In this document: piece by piece, positions 13,351 through 24,093 of the stretch
Position numbering within the stretch: position 1 is the stretch's first letter
Layout of the letters: each line of letters begins with the position of its first letter
Assembly (NCBI GenBank): GCA_024663395.1
Contig: JANFAH010000040.1
Coordinates: 310,001-374,000, forward strand
From: Pisolithus tinctorius
Taxonomy: Eukaryota; Basidiomycota; Agaricomycetes; Boletales; Pisolithaceae
Reading direction: 5' to 3'
Length of the DNA stretch: 64,000 nucleotides
Program-made: the position numbers and the translations under genes
The notes under the pieces: generated by a model
Database searches by the model: none
What the model was told of the DNA's origin: nothing
Seen by the model: only the letters and a program-made list of their open reading frames with translations

Positions 13351-15267
13351 ATACATTCAGATAGCTACAGGTATTGGCATCGTGTGTGGTATGATGGTGT
13401 TGCAATGCGATGATCACGATATATATTGTTGTCATCTGCTATATCATGGAGAGTGAACAGCAACAATGAGCATGTCAATGAAAACTGACATCGAAACTCT
13501 ATTTGACGACAGCATTGACAGGCATTCCTCTGTAAAAGAGCGTTTTTGTAGATTTTACTACATGACTGCTCTTCATCTACAGCGTCGTTGGTGTCTACAT
13601 TGAATATATTTGCATATATTTGTATCTCGTTTTTCTGCAATTTTGGTGATGAACATACAAGCGGCGAACGCCACTGGCCATGATAAGCACGCACCCAATT
13701 ATGCGGCTCCAACCCAGCAAATCGACTCCCCCCAAAAAGGCGCAAAGAATGCACGTGACCGGCCCCTCGGTCCGGTATGATCATTGCTCACAAAGAGTTT
13801 ACAAACCTGGGCCTAACGGCGTCCAGGAACACTGCGTTCACTTGGTGACCTGTGTGACTAACGCTCAATGGGGACGAAGGTAAATAGGGCATACTCCACA
13901 AGTACATGAGAGCGTGTCAATGCAGTCCTGATGAGCCTTACTTCACACGTAAGGGCTCAGCAAGTAATTAGTTAGTAAAATCTTGAAGTTGGGCTGCGAA
14001 GTATAAAAGTACCACAACTGCATTCAGTCGACATCGCGTATGGAAGTCCGTGTCGTATAGCACCTCCGGCTTTCCGACCCTCAAAACAACCTTTTCGTAC
14101 GCCGACTACTGGCGCTGATGAGCGTTCACCCACAGTCGTCATGAAACGCAACTGACATGCATACAGCCGTCTTTCCGCGCAGCTCGATGGCATTTAAATA
14201 CCCTGCCGAGGGCAACACGACGAAGATGCTTATACTTTCATTTACTTCATAAATCCCGCATCATTCAACGATATCGTTCAAGTACAGTGTCAACGCACAT
14301 TACTCACCACATTCATTGATCGTTTGGAAACCAACGAAGCACGCAAGTCAGCCAGGTTACTTTTGAGTAATACAGAGAAAGCCAGCGACTTGCAGGGGGT
14401 CCGACACCCCGACATTAGTGTGCATGTACACCCTGAACGGTAGCAGAAAGCCACACCGCACAATCCGACCCATAAGACTTTGCGTAGAGCAGCATGAGCG
14501 ATGAATTAGATGCCATACATAGCATAGCAATACAACTCTGAAAAAAAGGAGTCAACCTGAGTGCAAAGAGGAAGATGAGGTTGCGGAAGAACGAGCGGTG
14601 AGTACAACCGCGAACTAGTCCTGATCTGTCTGGTTGCTCGGTTGATATTTGACACTACGACTCTCAGGCTCTGCTTCTACATCCTCCGGGACACGACCTT
14701 TGGCTCCGACAGCACACACCCCGCCTCCGACGCCGAAGAGGAAAAAACAAAACCGTCAACAGCGCCAGGCAGCAAACCAAAAGGCAAACAAGACTCACCC
14801 ACTCTCTGCCATCGTGCTACCCAACTCGGCTCAGGATCGATGACGGAGGTAATTCCGTTGCTTAAAGTAGATGGTGGTGTAAACGGGCATGCTGTTCCCT
14901 TCATTTGTTTCATCCGCGGAGTGAGGCATAAAAAATAGGATGTTGGAGGCCTCGCACACAGGAAGATACAACAAACGCGCACTTGCATTTCTTCGCAGTT
15001 TTGACATCCGTTGTCCTGAGAGTCTGATGTTGCGGAACAGCAGGCATGCGCAGAGATTTTTATATTTGCCTTGAGAAGGAATTGAAGCTTTGTCTGTGGA
15101 GGTCAACGTCGTCGGGCTTTACTTAATTACATAAGCTCATGCCTAAGTGTGAGATAGGCGCCTTGATATTGAGCGACTTGCCGCCAGTCGATACCACGAC
15201 GACAGGCTTCATGCTGATCCTCCACACGCCTCAATCTCTGCGCTGTGAAATCGGATATTACATTTAA
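13351..15267. other. Intergenic stretch with no recognised gene
   Basis: The stretch has normal CpG content. A possible exon at about 14668-14845 encodes a proline/lysine-rich segment containing TPPPTPKRKKQNRQQRQ, preceded by a plausible GT-AG intron (14597-14667), but no start, end or family could be fixed. Nothing else stands out. Confidence 0.35.
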
Positions 15268-16766
15268 ATGGCTCCTGGTCGTATCAAGAAGTGGTTCAAG
15301 TCGCGCAGCAGTGATTCTCACCCGAGTCGCGCTGGCCACAGCGCTGCGAGTGATTTAGCGCCTATATCAACTGAAGCTACGGCTGCAGGTATGATATTGT
15401 TCTAATCTACGAAATATGACATACTCGATATGGGAACACAGAAGCTAGTGATCTTGGTGATGTGGCGAGTCCAGTTCCCCCTCAGATTGAAGCTACTCCC
15501 CAAGGTATCATTATCGCTCTTGATGAAATCCAATTTGTCTAACGTTGAGTCACGACAGCTACGTCTTCTGGACCTGCTTACCGCCTCGATTCTAAGATGG
15601 CTCAGGAATACATGAAACAGATCGAGCGCTTTCGAATTCTGGTCATGGGCCGAGCGAATGCCGGTAAAACCACCATCCTCCAAAGAGTTTGCAACTCTTC
15701 AGAAAATCCAGAGATCTTCGATAGGAATGGAAACAAGGTATAGTCCTATAGAGTTGGTGAAACTTATCTAACAATTTCAGATTGATGGCACTGTTGTGCA
15801 AGGCACTTTGACAGTAATGTGTTATATTGACTCGTGGAAATTCATATTGATGTTGTGTGCTCTCAGCGTGGCTACCATCATATTGAGCATGAGCTCATTT
15901 TTCAGAGTAACACAGGCTTTGTGTTCCATGATTCTTGTGGGTTTGAAGCAGGGGCAACAAAAGAGTTTGACCAGATGAAGGACTTTGTGGTTGACCATGC
16001 AACCACAACAAGGGTGAATGAATGAATCCATGCTGTCTGGTAAGGAATATCATTGTGAGTAACTAAAGTCTAAAGCAACAGATAAATATAGGTTTTGCAT
16101 CCCCATGACAGACTACCACAGGACAGTAACTGCAGCTGAGCAGAAATTCTTTAATGAGTGTGACACAGGACATGGTGAGAAAAGCTCTTCTGCAGATATG
16201 ATTGCATGTGACTAACCATCTGCTTAGTTCCTGTGATAGTGCTGTTGACAAAGGTGGATGCCTTGTACCTCACTGCAGTTAGGGGCTTTCTGGATCAAGG
16301 TTTGGCCATAGCTGAGGCAAAGGAAAGGGCAGCAGAAAAGCAGGGAGAACTGTTGGAAAAGTGGCTTGACCATGTAAAACATGAGCTTCACAAGTGCAAC
16401 TTTCCACCTCAAGGATATGTGTCACTGCAGAGTGGGTATTTCATCACTCAGAGATAGTGCTACTAGAAAATCCTGGGGGCAGAGATGCATAAAGAGAGTG
16501 CAGACTGCAGTGCTTTGATGCAATACACAGCAAATGTATTGAATGAGGAAGGTTTACAAAGGTTACTTATATCAACACAGCAGTCAAGTATTGCACTATG
16601 TGTTCAATATGCTGTGCACAAGTAAGTAAGGAAGTGTGTTTTGGCACAGATACTGATCTTCTACAGGACATTGAGAAACAGAATGGAGCTGGGGTTTTTG
16701 GGAAGATTGCAGGTGGATGCAAAAGAGTTTGAATATGATCTTCTGAAATGGTTTCCAAATTGTGGA

Positions 16767-18912
16767 GTAAGTGGCCAAATTATTCTAACATATGGAGATG
16801 GTAATGCTCTCATTTTGTGTTTCTGTGCATGAATTAACAGAGTGTGAGTAATTAATGGCATACCGAATTTACTGATTGGGCTCATGCATGCTCTTGATGT
16901 TGGTGGCATGGCAGTATGTGAGTAATTTCATGGCATGTTTAGCTGGATGTTTGCTCAATGGCCTGACTTGCACTCTTGATGTTGGTGGCATGACAGGGTG
17001 TGAGTGATTTCATGGCATGGTTAGCTGGACATCTGCTCAATGGCCTTACTTGCACTCTTGGTGTGGGTGGCATGGCAGTGGGTGAGTGATTTCATGGCAT
17101 ATTTGGTCATTGGCCTGACTTGTGCTCTTGATGTTGGTGGCATGACAGCTGGCAAGTGATTTCATGGCATGTTCAGCTGGATGTCTGCTCAATGGACTCA
17201 ATTGCACTCTTGATATTGGTGGTATGACAGTATGTGAGTGTTTCATGGCATGTTTTAGCTAGATGTCTTCTCAGTGACCTCACTTGCACTCTTGATGTTG
17301 GTGGCATGACAGGATGTGAGTTATTTCATGACATGTTTAGCTGGATGTCTGTTCAATGGTCTCACTTTCAATCTTGATGTGGGTGGCATGACAGGGTGTG
17401 AGTGATTTCTAGCTGGATTTCTGCTCAATGACCTCACTTGCTCTCTTGATGTTGGTGGCATAACAGTGGGTGGGTGATTTCAAGCTGGTTGCCTGCTTAA
17501 TGGCCTGACTTGCACTCTTAATGTTGGTGGCATGACAGTGGGTGAATGATTTCATGGCATGTTTAGCTGGATTTATGCTCAATGGCCTGCATTGCACTCT
17601 CTTGATGTTGGTGGGATGACAGAATGTGAGTGATTTGGTGGCATGTTCAGCTGGGTGTCTGCTCAATGGCCTTGCTTGCACTCTTGATATTGGTGGCATG
17701 ACAGGATGTGAGTGATTTCATGGCATGTTTAGTTGTATGTCTTCTATATGGCCTGACTTGTGCTCTTGGTGTTGGTGGCACCACAGGGTGTGAGTGATCT
17801 CATTGCATGTTTAGCTGTATGTCTACTCATTGGCCTCACTTGCACTCTTGGTGTTGGTGGCATGACAGGGAGTGAGTGATTTCATGGCATATTCAGTTGG
17901 ATGTCTGCTCAATGGCCTGATTTACACTCTTGATGTGGGTGGCATGACAGCTGGTGAGTGATTTCATGGCATATTTAGCTGGATGTCTGCTCAATGGCCT
18001 GACTTGCACTCTTGATGTTTATGGCATGACAGAATGTGAGTGATGTGATGGCACATTTAGCTGGATATCTGCAATGCCCTCACTTGCACTTATGATGTGG
18101 TTGGCATGATAGGGTGTGAGTGATTTCATGGTGTATTTAGCTGTACATCTGCTCAATGGCCTGACTTGCACTCTTAATATGGGTGACATGACAGTGTGTG
18201 AGTAATTTCATGAAATGTTTAGCTGGATGTCTGTTCAATGGCCTCACTTACACTCTTCATATTGCTGATATAACAGGATGTAAGTGATTTTATAGCATAT
18301 TTAGCTGGGTGTGTACTCAATGGTCTCACTTGCACTCTTGATGTTGGTGGCATGACAGTGGGTGAGTGATTTTATGGCATGTTTAGCTGGATGTCTGCTC
18401 AATGGCCTCACTTGCACCCAATGTTGATGGCATGGCAGGATGTGAGTGATTTTATACTATGTTTAGCTGGATATCTACTCAGAGTGATTCCTTGCACTGT
18501 TCATGTTGATGGTATGGCAGAATGTGTGTGAATTTAGTCAAATCTTGGATCTTTCTTGACTCACTTGACTTCCATCCTTTGGATTCCACTTGACTTGTAG
18601 CTGGTGAGTGGTTCTGCTATGTTGCCCCTGGTGTTTACTAATTTTTATCTATCCCCCAAACCACCTTCTATTGCAGAATGTGAGTGATTACATGGGTGTT
18701 TGAGTGTATACACTGATCATGGGTGTGTGGTGCCTTTGGTGTGACCTCTTTTTTGGCAGGAGGTGTGCAGCCTTACAGAAACCATAACTGACTACATTTC
18801 TCATTGATTGATGCTGTGACTATATTTGCCACACATGTACTATTACAATTCTTAGCTTGTGAGCATTGACTTGCTACCCCCCTTTGCCTAAAGCAAACAG
18901 GTAAAACAACAG
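16767..18912 (+). other. Chain of 26 intron-like segments separated by single codons
   Basis: After exon 9 the sequence has the pattern GT...AG + 3 bases + GT...AG, repeated. The 3-base units start at 16841, 16915, 16997, 17079, 17149, 17231, 17313, 17395, 17467, 17539, 17623, 17705, 17787, 17869, 17951, 18033, 18113, 18195, 18277, 18359, 18439, 18521, 18601, 18677, 18760 and 18856. Each is preceded by AG (mostly ACAG or GCAG). Each is followed by GTGAG or a close variant; unit 5 is followed by GCAAG, itself a minor donor form, and unit 25 by GTGTG. Read as codons in the phase set by exon 9, none is a stop: Gly at units 3, 8, 13, 14, 17; Trp at 4, 9, 10, 20; Asp at 7, 12, 19, 21; Asn at 11, 16, 22, 24; Leu at 5, 15, 23, 26; Tyr at 2 and 6; Ser 1, Cys 18, Glu 25. 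Whether these are real 3-nt exons or a byproduct of a repeat with splice-like ends cannot be settled without RNA. Confidence 0.65.
16841..18520 (+). repeat. Minisatellite of about 21 units, mostly 82 bp, inside the GTPase gene
   Basis: Most spacings are exactly 82 bp, with shortened units of 70, 72 and 74 bp and a few of 80 or 84. The consensus unit starts GTGAGTGATTTCATGGCATG, passes through TTTAGCTGGATGTCTGCTCA and CCTGACTTGCACTCTTGATG, and ends TTGGTGGCATGACAG. CTGAC resembles a branch point about 35 nt before the terminal AG. The unit length is not a multiple of three, so the repeat cannot be read through as protein. Three bases between successive units vary far more than the rest of the unit. 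Confidence 0.9.
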
Positions 18913-19276
18913 TCAAAATTTGAAGTTAATACTGCCATCCAAATTCCCACTCTGCCCAAGGATGTCACTATGTTGGGGAAGTTCCCAACTCTCCAGTCAA
19001 TGGCTGGACATGCCATTGGTAGGGGTTTCCCATTGCCTACACAGGATATACTCACTGTCCTAGGATGCTTGCTAGTTGCTGAGCATTCTTACTTTTTAAT
19101 GCAGCATGGGCACCATCTTTGGGGGGAAGTCTTGTCATTGGCTGTGGAGGAATACAACAACTCCAATGTGCAGCCTGCCATTTCAAAAGCTGTCAAGGCA
19201 GCTTTTCATGACCATAGTGGTGATATGCATAGTTTTTGTGAAGCTATTATTGAAATCATCATTGAGCATCGCATGT

Positions 19277-20153
19277 GTAAGTGGTCATTTTCACTATTTA
19301 TGTAGTGATTGTTCTGAGATGTTTTCAGCCAATAAACTATTGATGGAACCAGAAGCCCAATAAATTCTGTATATGTGACATTAATAGTAGCATGTTTGGG
19401 TATGGGACTATTGCTCATCATCAATTTGTGTTACATTTTGCCCCTATTTTCACTCACTTCTATCATTTGGTGATCCATTGGACTATTATTTCCTTTTTGC
19501 ACTGTCTTCTATTTGTTTTGATGGCTCTCTATTTTAAGCAGAAGCATTTCTATCTCCTGCCTTCCTATTGACCTGTGTTGCCATTGTTCAACCAATGGTG
19601 TATTTACCTTCATACATGTAGATGTATATAGTCTGCCAGCTCAAGCCCTGGAACCCCAGACTTCAGTTGCTCAATCATATAGTGTCTCATCCAGAACTTC
19701 ACTCTCTGATCCCTAACTTGAATACTCAATACTGGGAAACTGTCATATTCCACTTCAGGTAACCAATTTAACCATTCAAGCTAAAAGCCACTCAGCCAAG
19801 GTTGTCCCAGGGACATCTGGCCATGTTCCAAGGCTATTTACAGTGTGCAGGACCTGGGATGTCCCATGACTACCTTAGGTGTCAAGGATCCTCAGCTGCA
19901 AAGATGCAGCTCATATTTGCACTGAAAGCAAACTGGTGTGATGCATGTGCTGGTGCAACAAAATGGGTGTCAGACCTACTGCATCAACATCAGGGAAACC
20001 CAGCACACCTTCAGTACCTGTGAGAGTTCCTTCAGCACTGGTACTGCAGACAACAAGCAGCATCTTGGGGCTTGGAGGAGACATAATGAATGATTCATGT
20101 CAAGTGAAAGGATTCAAAGGATCTAGAGGATTAATAGTCTCCTGGCCAGTATT
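19277..20153. other. CpG-poor sequence downstream of the GTPase gene; no gene resolved
   Basis: A donor-like GTAAG lies at 19277, so further GTPase exons may follow, but the frame could not be carried on. Open stretches at 19802-20023 and 19945-20211 show no family resemblance. Confidence 0.35.
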
Positions 20154-20155
20154 TA

Positions 20156-21735
20156 CAGTGGCTCACAAAATTGTCCCAATGTTTGCATGCTTTTCATTAA
20201 TCATGGTGTAGTGAGTGAACTATCATTATTCAGTCCAAGGTGTTGGTGGATGGATTGAAGCAGCTGATCATGGTTCTCTGATGAGCCATGTTACATAATA
20301 TTTGGATAGAAAATGATGACAGAATACCCAAATGAAAATGAGAGCTCATTGGGACAATTATGTAACTTCATGATATACTGGGAATGTAGTCCTTGGGAAC
20401 ACATATAAAACATGGTGAGATGCTCACCAATGCTTACATAATATATCACATGGTCTACTGAATGATTTGTCAACAAACAAACAATGCCAAAAAGTGATTT
20501 TGCACCACTAAGCCTCCTTGCTGTAATACCAGTCAAGAAATCATCATTCTGGCTCATCAGGGACATGCTCTCAGGGCAACCTCAGCAAATTCTGGTGTAC
20601 AATATAGTATAATCAATATAATATGCTATCAGCACCATTGGTCTCTTCAAAAACCTGCTGGCAGTCATCTTCTGCACTGTTTCCCCACCAATGCCCCAGG
20701 TGTCCTAGAACTAATCAGTACTGTGAGAGCTGAGAATGGTGTGGAAATCCAATCTGGCATTCATCCTATCATAAACAACCAATCACCCATTAGCTAGTGC
20801 ATTTCTGTGAAGGGGAAACTGGTGTGGAGGTCAGGGTGAAGCTAAACCCCCTCTCACTCCAGGTATGTACCATGGGAGGGATAGGCTAGTGAGCTACCAG
20901 GTTGCACATTCCTGGCCTTCTATCTGGCATTGGTCATTTCCTTTAGCCTTATATGACCAAATAACTCCTTCCCAGTGATCCCCAGTTCAGCTCAGAGTAC
21001 AGTCTGGCCAGCCCTCCCATGATACTGGGAGTGCCCAGGAGGGTTGTGCTTCACTTGAGCCTTCAGGCATGCTTTTCTTCAGCTTTGATGTAGTATTTAG
21101 TGGGTGATTGGTTTGTTTATGATAGGATGAATGCCAGATTGGACCTCCACATCATTCTCAGCTCTCACAGTACTGATTGGTTCTAGGACACCTGGGGCAT
21201 TGGTGGGGAAACAGTGCAGAAGATGACTGCCAGCAGGTTTTTGAAGAGACCAATGGTGCTGATAGCATATTATATTGATTATACTATATTGTACACCAGA
21301 ATTTGCTGAGGTTGCCCTGAGAGCATGTCCCTGATGAGCCAGAATGATGATTTCTTGACTGGTATTACAGCAAGGAGGCTTAGTGGTGCAAAATCACTTT
21401 TTGGCATTGTTTGTTTGTTGACAAATCATTCAGTAGACCATGTGATATATTATGTAAGCATTGGTGAGCATCTCACCATGTTTTATATGTGTTCCCAAGG
21501 ACTACATTCCCAGTATATCATGAAGTTACATAATTGTCCCAATGAGCTCTCATTTTCATTTGGGTATTCTGTCATCATTTTCTATCCAAATATTATGTAA
21601 CATGGCTCATCAGAGAACCATGATCAGCTGCTTCAATCCATCCACCAACACCTTGGACTGAATAATGATAGTTCACTCACTACACCATGATTAATGAAAA
21701 GCATGCAAACATTGGGACAATTTTGTGAGCCACTG
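20156..21735. mobile_element. TA-flanked foldback element (mariner/pogo-like non-autonomous), 1,580 bp
   Basis: The element begins CAGTGGCTCACAAAATTGTC and ends with its exact reverse complement, and it is flanked by TA at 20154-20155 and 21736-21737, the signature of Tc1/mariner-type insertion. The inverted repeats extend several hundred bases inward: the same 91-codon stretch can be read at 20291-20566 (minus) and 21325-21600 (plus) without a difference. Only the central part near 20.8-21.1 kb is unpaired. No transposase is encoded, so mobility would need an enzyme in trans. Confidence 0.8.
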
Positions 21736-21737
21736 TA

Positions 21738-22213
21738 AGTATTAGTATTACCCTCAACCTTTGTTATGCTAAGACCAAAGTCAAGGTGTAGGTTGAGCTC
21801 AGTCACAGACTAAGCTTTCTACTGAGCAACAGCTTCAGTAACCTCTGTAAATGACAGAGGATTTTGGCAACACCAGTAAGAGTGGTCCTGGTAAGGGACA
21901 CTGAGGGCAAAGTTCTGAGGAATGTTGCATATGATTGAGCAGCTCACGTCTGGGGTTCCAGGACTTGAGCCAGTAATCTAAATACTGTACAAGAAACAGA
22001 CCATGAAGCCTCCACATGTTGTAGGTAAATATGCCATTGGTTGCACAATGATGACACATGTGTACAACAAAATATGAGCAAGAAATGCTAGTAGTGGATA
22101 AGAAGGCCATCAGAACAAAGAGAAGATGGCCAGTAAAGGAAAGGCTAGTCCAACAGAACAAAATGAGATGCATGGCAGGCAAGACCAAGGTAAAATGTAA
22201 CACTAAGTAATTG
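21738..22213. other. CpG-poor spacer, no gene recognised
   Basis: A minus-strand open stretch at 21835-22251 has no recognisable domain. It may be further decayed LINE sequence belonging to the ORF1 remnant at 22215-24093. Confidence 0.3.
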
Positions 22214-22214
22214 A

Positions 22215-24093
22215 TTAGCAATTTCTGGGGATGTAAGGGAGACAAGCACATGCACTACTCATTGGTTTGGGGAGCATTTGGTTGGGTCTTTGATCCATTT
22301 GATCTGGGTGATTGACTTGTGTGGGATGTTGTTTCTTGCTTTCCATATCATGAAAGGTATCTGGGAGTTCCATGTTAGTCAAGGCAGGGAGGAACAGAAT
22401 TACTATGTTGTAGTGACAGTTCTTGATCATGACTTCACTGCCTAGCTTCATGAGGAAGGTTGCTTTGTTGATGGGTTCTCTGATCCACACTGCAGCTTCT
22501 TAGGTGTTGAGTTCTAGGAGTATACTGTTGTTGCATAGTTGCATGATTGATTTGAGTTGCAGGTCAGGGCTGTTGACCTGTTCTACTGCTTCTAGTGCTA
22601 GCTTGATTGTTTCTATTATGGACTCCCTTGACAAGGAGTCACTGAGGGTGGGGTGGTTACTGCTGGGGTTGATCAGTAGTTGTCTCTTTAATAGCAGCAT
22701 TGTCAAGTCCAGGCCTACTCTGACCAACTCTGATGCTAAACAAGGTCTAGGGAGAGGTTTGGAAGCAAGTCTGACATGAAAGAACAGAACTCCAACTGGT
22801 GGAGTGTTGGCAGAAATGAAGTCTGCCAAAGTAAAGGCAGAGTGGAGTGAGGGTGTCAGGTTTAGCTCATGCGCTACCCCCTTGCATGACCTCAGCCCTC
22901 ATATTTCAGAGGGAGAGTACAGATAGAGAGTCGGAGGTAACTCCAACAGACAGAAGTCAGAGACAGAAGGAGTAGGAACTAAGTTGATATTCATACTGAA
23001 GAACAGCAGAGTAAGATACATGCTTTTATACCACTACAGAGGTACAGTAACTGGAATCAGAACTGACATATGGAGACTCATAAAATTTCAAGCAAAACTT
23101 CCTGGACAATGAATGAAGGGTAGACAGAGGACACACGAATGGGTAACATAGAACATCCTGAAAAGGAAACAGTCCAGGTGCTGGACCATGTGGTGTGCAC
23201 GCTGTGGAGTACCTGACTGTGTGCTGTCAGGGAGAAGTCTGAAGGTAGTCACATGACTCCTCAGAGAACAGTCCACCTGGTCTGGCAGGAGGGCAACACA
23301 AGTCTGACAGCAGTTGGAGTGGAGATGGTTTGTAATTGACAGAAGTTGGGCAGAGTTGGTGTGGAGTGAGTGAATGACTGGTGGAAGGGGTTGCAGAATG
23401 AGTAAGGACTTAGAGTGAATGCATGGTTATGACACAGCATGGGCATTAGCATACTCTGGTGATAGGCATTTGCCAAGTGGGATCTGGTTGGAGTTGGTTG
23501 CTGTTGTTGTCAGGGCATCTTTGTATGGTGTAGGGGTCATGGTGGAGGATGCATGAGTTCTGAACAGGTTTTTCATATCTTCCATCATCATTTTATTGTG
23601 CTCATATTTGCAATTAGGGTTTGAACTTCCCCTTCTAGGTGATGGAGGTCCACATTATTGGTTGTGCCAGCAATTTATTCTATGTTTTTGGTGATGCTGT
23701 CATTGAGTGAGTCTGAATTTTCATTGATCTTTTCTATTTTTCAGCAGTTGAAAAGATCTTGGTGATCTGAGGGGAGATGGCAGTGACAACTGAATTTTCT
23801 ATCTTTCTTGATATAGCATTGGTGATGGTTTCAGCTATTGTTGGTGTAGCTGTGGCCCAGATGGCTGATCTTAGCATGCTGTTTACCCCTTTTGTTTGTG
23901 AGATGTAGAATAGAGCATATGAGATGTGTTGTGGTGTAGCTGGTTTGCCTTGTACTGTGTATAGCTGGTCTAGGTATGATCTGGCAGATTTTACATTTTT
24001 TATTTCAGCTTCTGGGTCATTGATGATTTCATCAAGGGAGAAGCCACTGCCTCTGGTGGATGTTGTGTGAAACAACTTCTGGGAAGCATGCAA
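22215..24093 (-). pseudogene. LINE (Tad1-like) ORF1/gag-like remnant, split by a solo LTR
   Basis: The minus-strand segment 24093-23734 has an acidic start and a segment reading ISYALFYISQTKGVNSM. After the solo LTR (23434-22701) the segment 22700-22215 reads SIIETIKLALEAVEQ, then SIMQLCNNSILLELNT-stop-EAAVWIREPINKATF and NIVILFLPALTN. This order resembles the ORF1 gag-like protein of Tad1-clade LINEs in Agaricomycetes, whose ORF1 binds element RNA. The stop at 22500-22502 is TAA, which would fit an original CAA. The zinc knuckles and ORF2 (endonuclease/reverse transcriptase) were not found nearby, so this is a fragment. Assignment rests on motif resemblance only. Confidence 0.55.
22701..23434. 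repeat. Diverged solo LTR of the same family as the chromovirus at 34176-42325
   Basis: It starts TGTCAAGTCCAGGCCTACTC and ends GGTTATGACA, aligning along its whole 734 bp with the 714-bp LTRs at 34176 and 41612. It is flanked by CAGCAT on both sides (22695-22700 and 23435-23440), a plausible target duplication with no internal region, hence a solo LTR left by LTR-LTR recombination. Most differences from the younger LTRs are CG to TG or CA, a visible record of CpG decay. Confidence 0.85.

Larger units (their letters stand above)
15268..19276 (+). pseudogene. Fungal G-domain (P-loop GTPase) protein with one in-frame TGA and an expanded single-codon exon chain
   Basis: The nine leading exons splice cleanly: 15268-15388, 15442-15504, 15559-15737, 15781-15813, 15867-16039, 16092-16174, 16228-16431, 16483-16621 and 16667-16766. 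The protein has Walker A/G1 GRANAGKT, G3 DSCG and G4 TKVD, matching a septin/AIG1-like GTPase family widespread in Agaricomycetes. The exon at 15867-16039 reads NE-TGA-IHAVW (TGA 16023-16025), where the family has RIHAIW, so the copy is probably decayed. Exon 9 ends in phase 0 after KWFPNCG. The coding thread can then be followed through 26 single-codon units to a C-terminal exon that starts at 18901 or 18913 and ends at 19276, containing PTLPKDVTMLGKFPTLQ, LLVAEHSYFL and IIEIIIEHRM. CpG is normal in exons 1-3 and nearly absent after about 15.87 kb. Any exons beyond 19276 were not resolved. Confidence 0.8.

Noticed and set aside
16841..18540. CRISPR-like array (regular repeats with short variable units)
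   Set aside because: The variable units are only three bases, the repeats are about 79 bp with splice-like ends, and the organism is a fungus.
20291..21600. A duplicated 91-codon gene on both strands
   Set aside because: The two frames are the arms of the TA-flanked inverted repeat; the peptide has no known domain.
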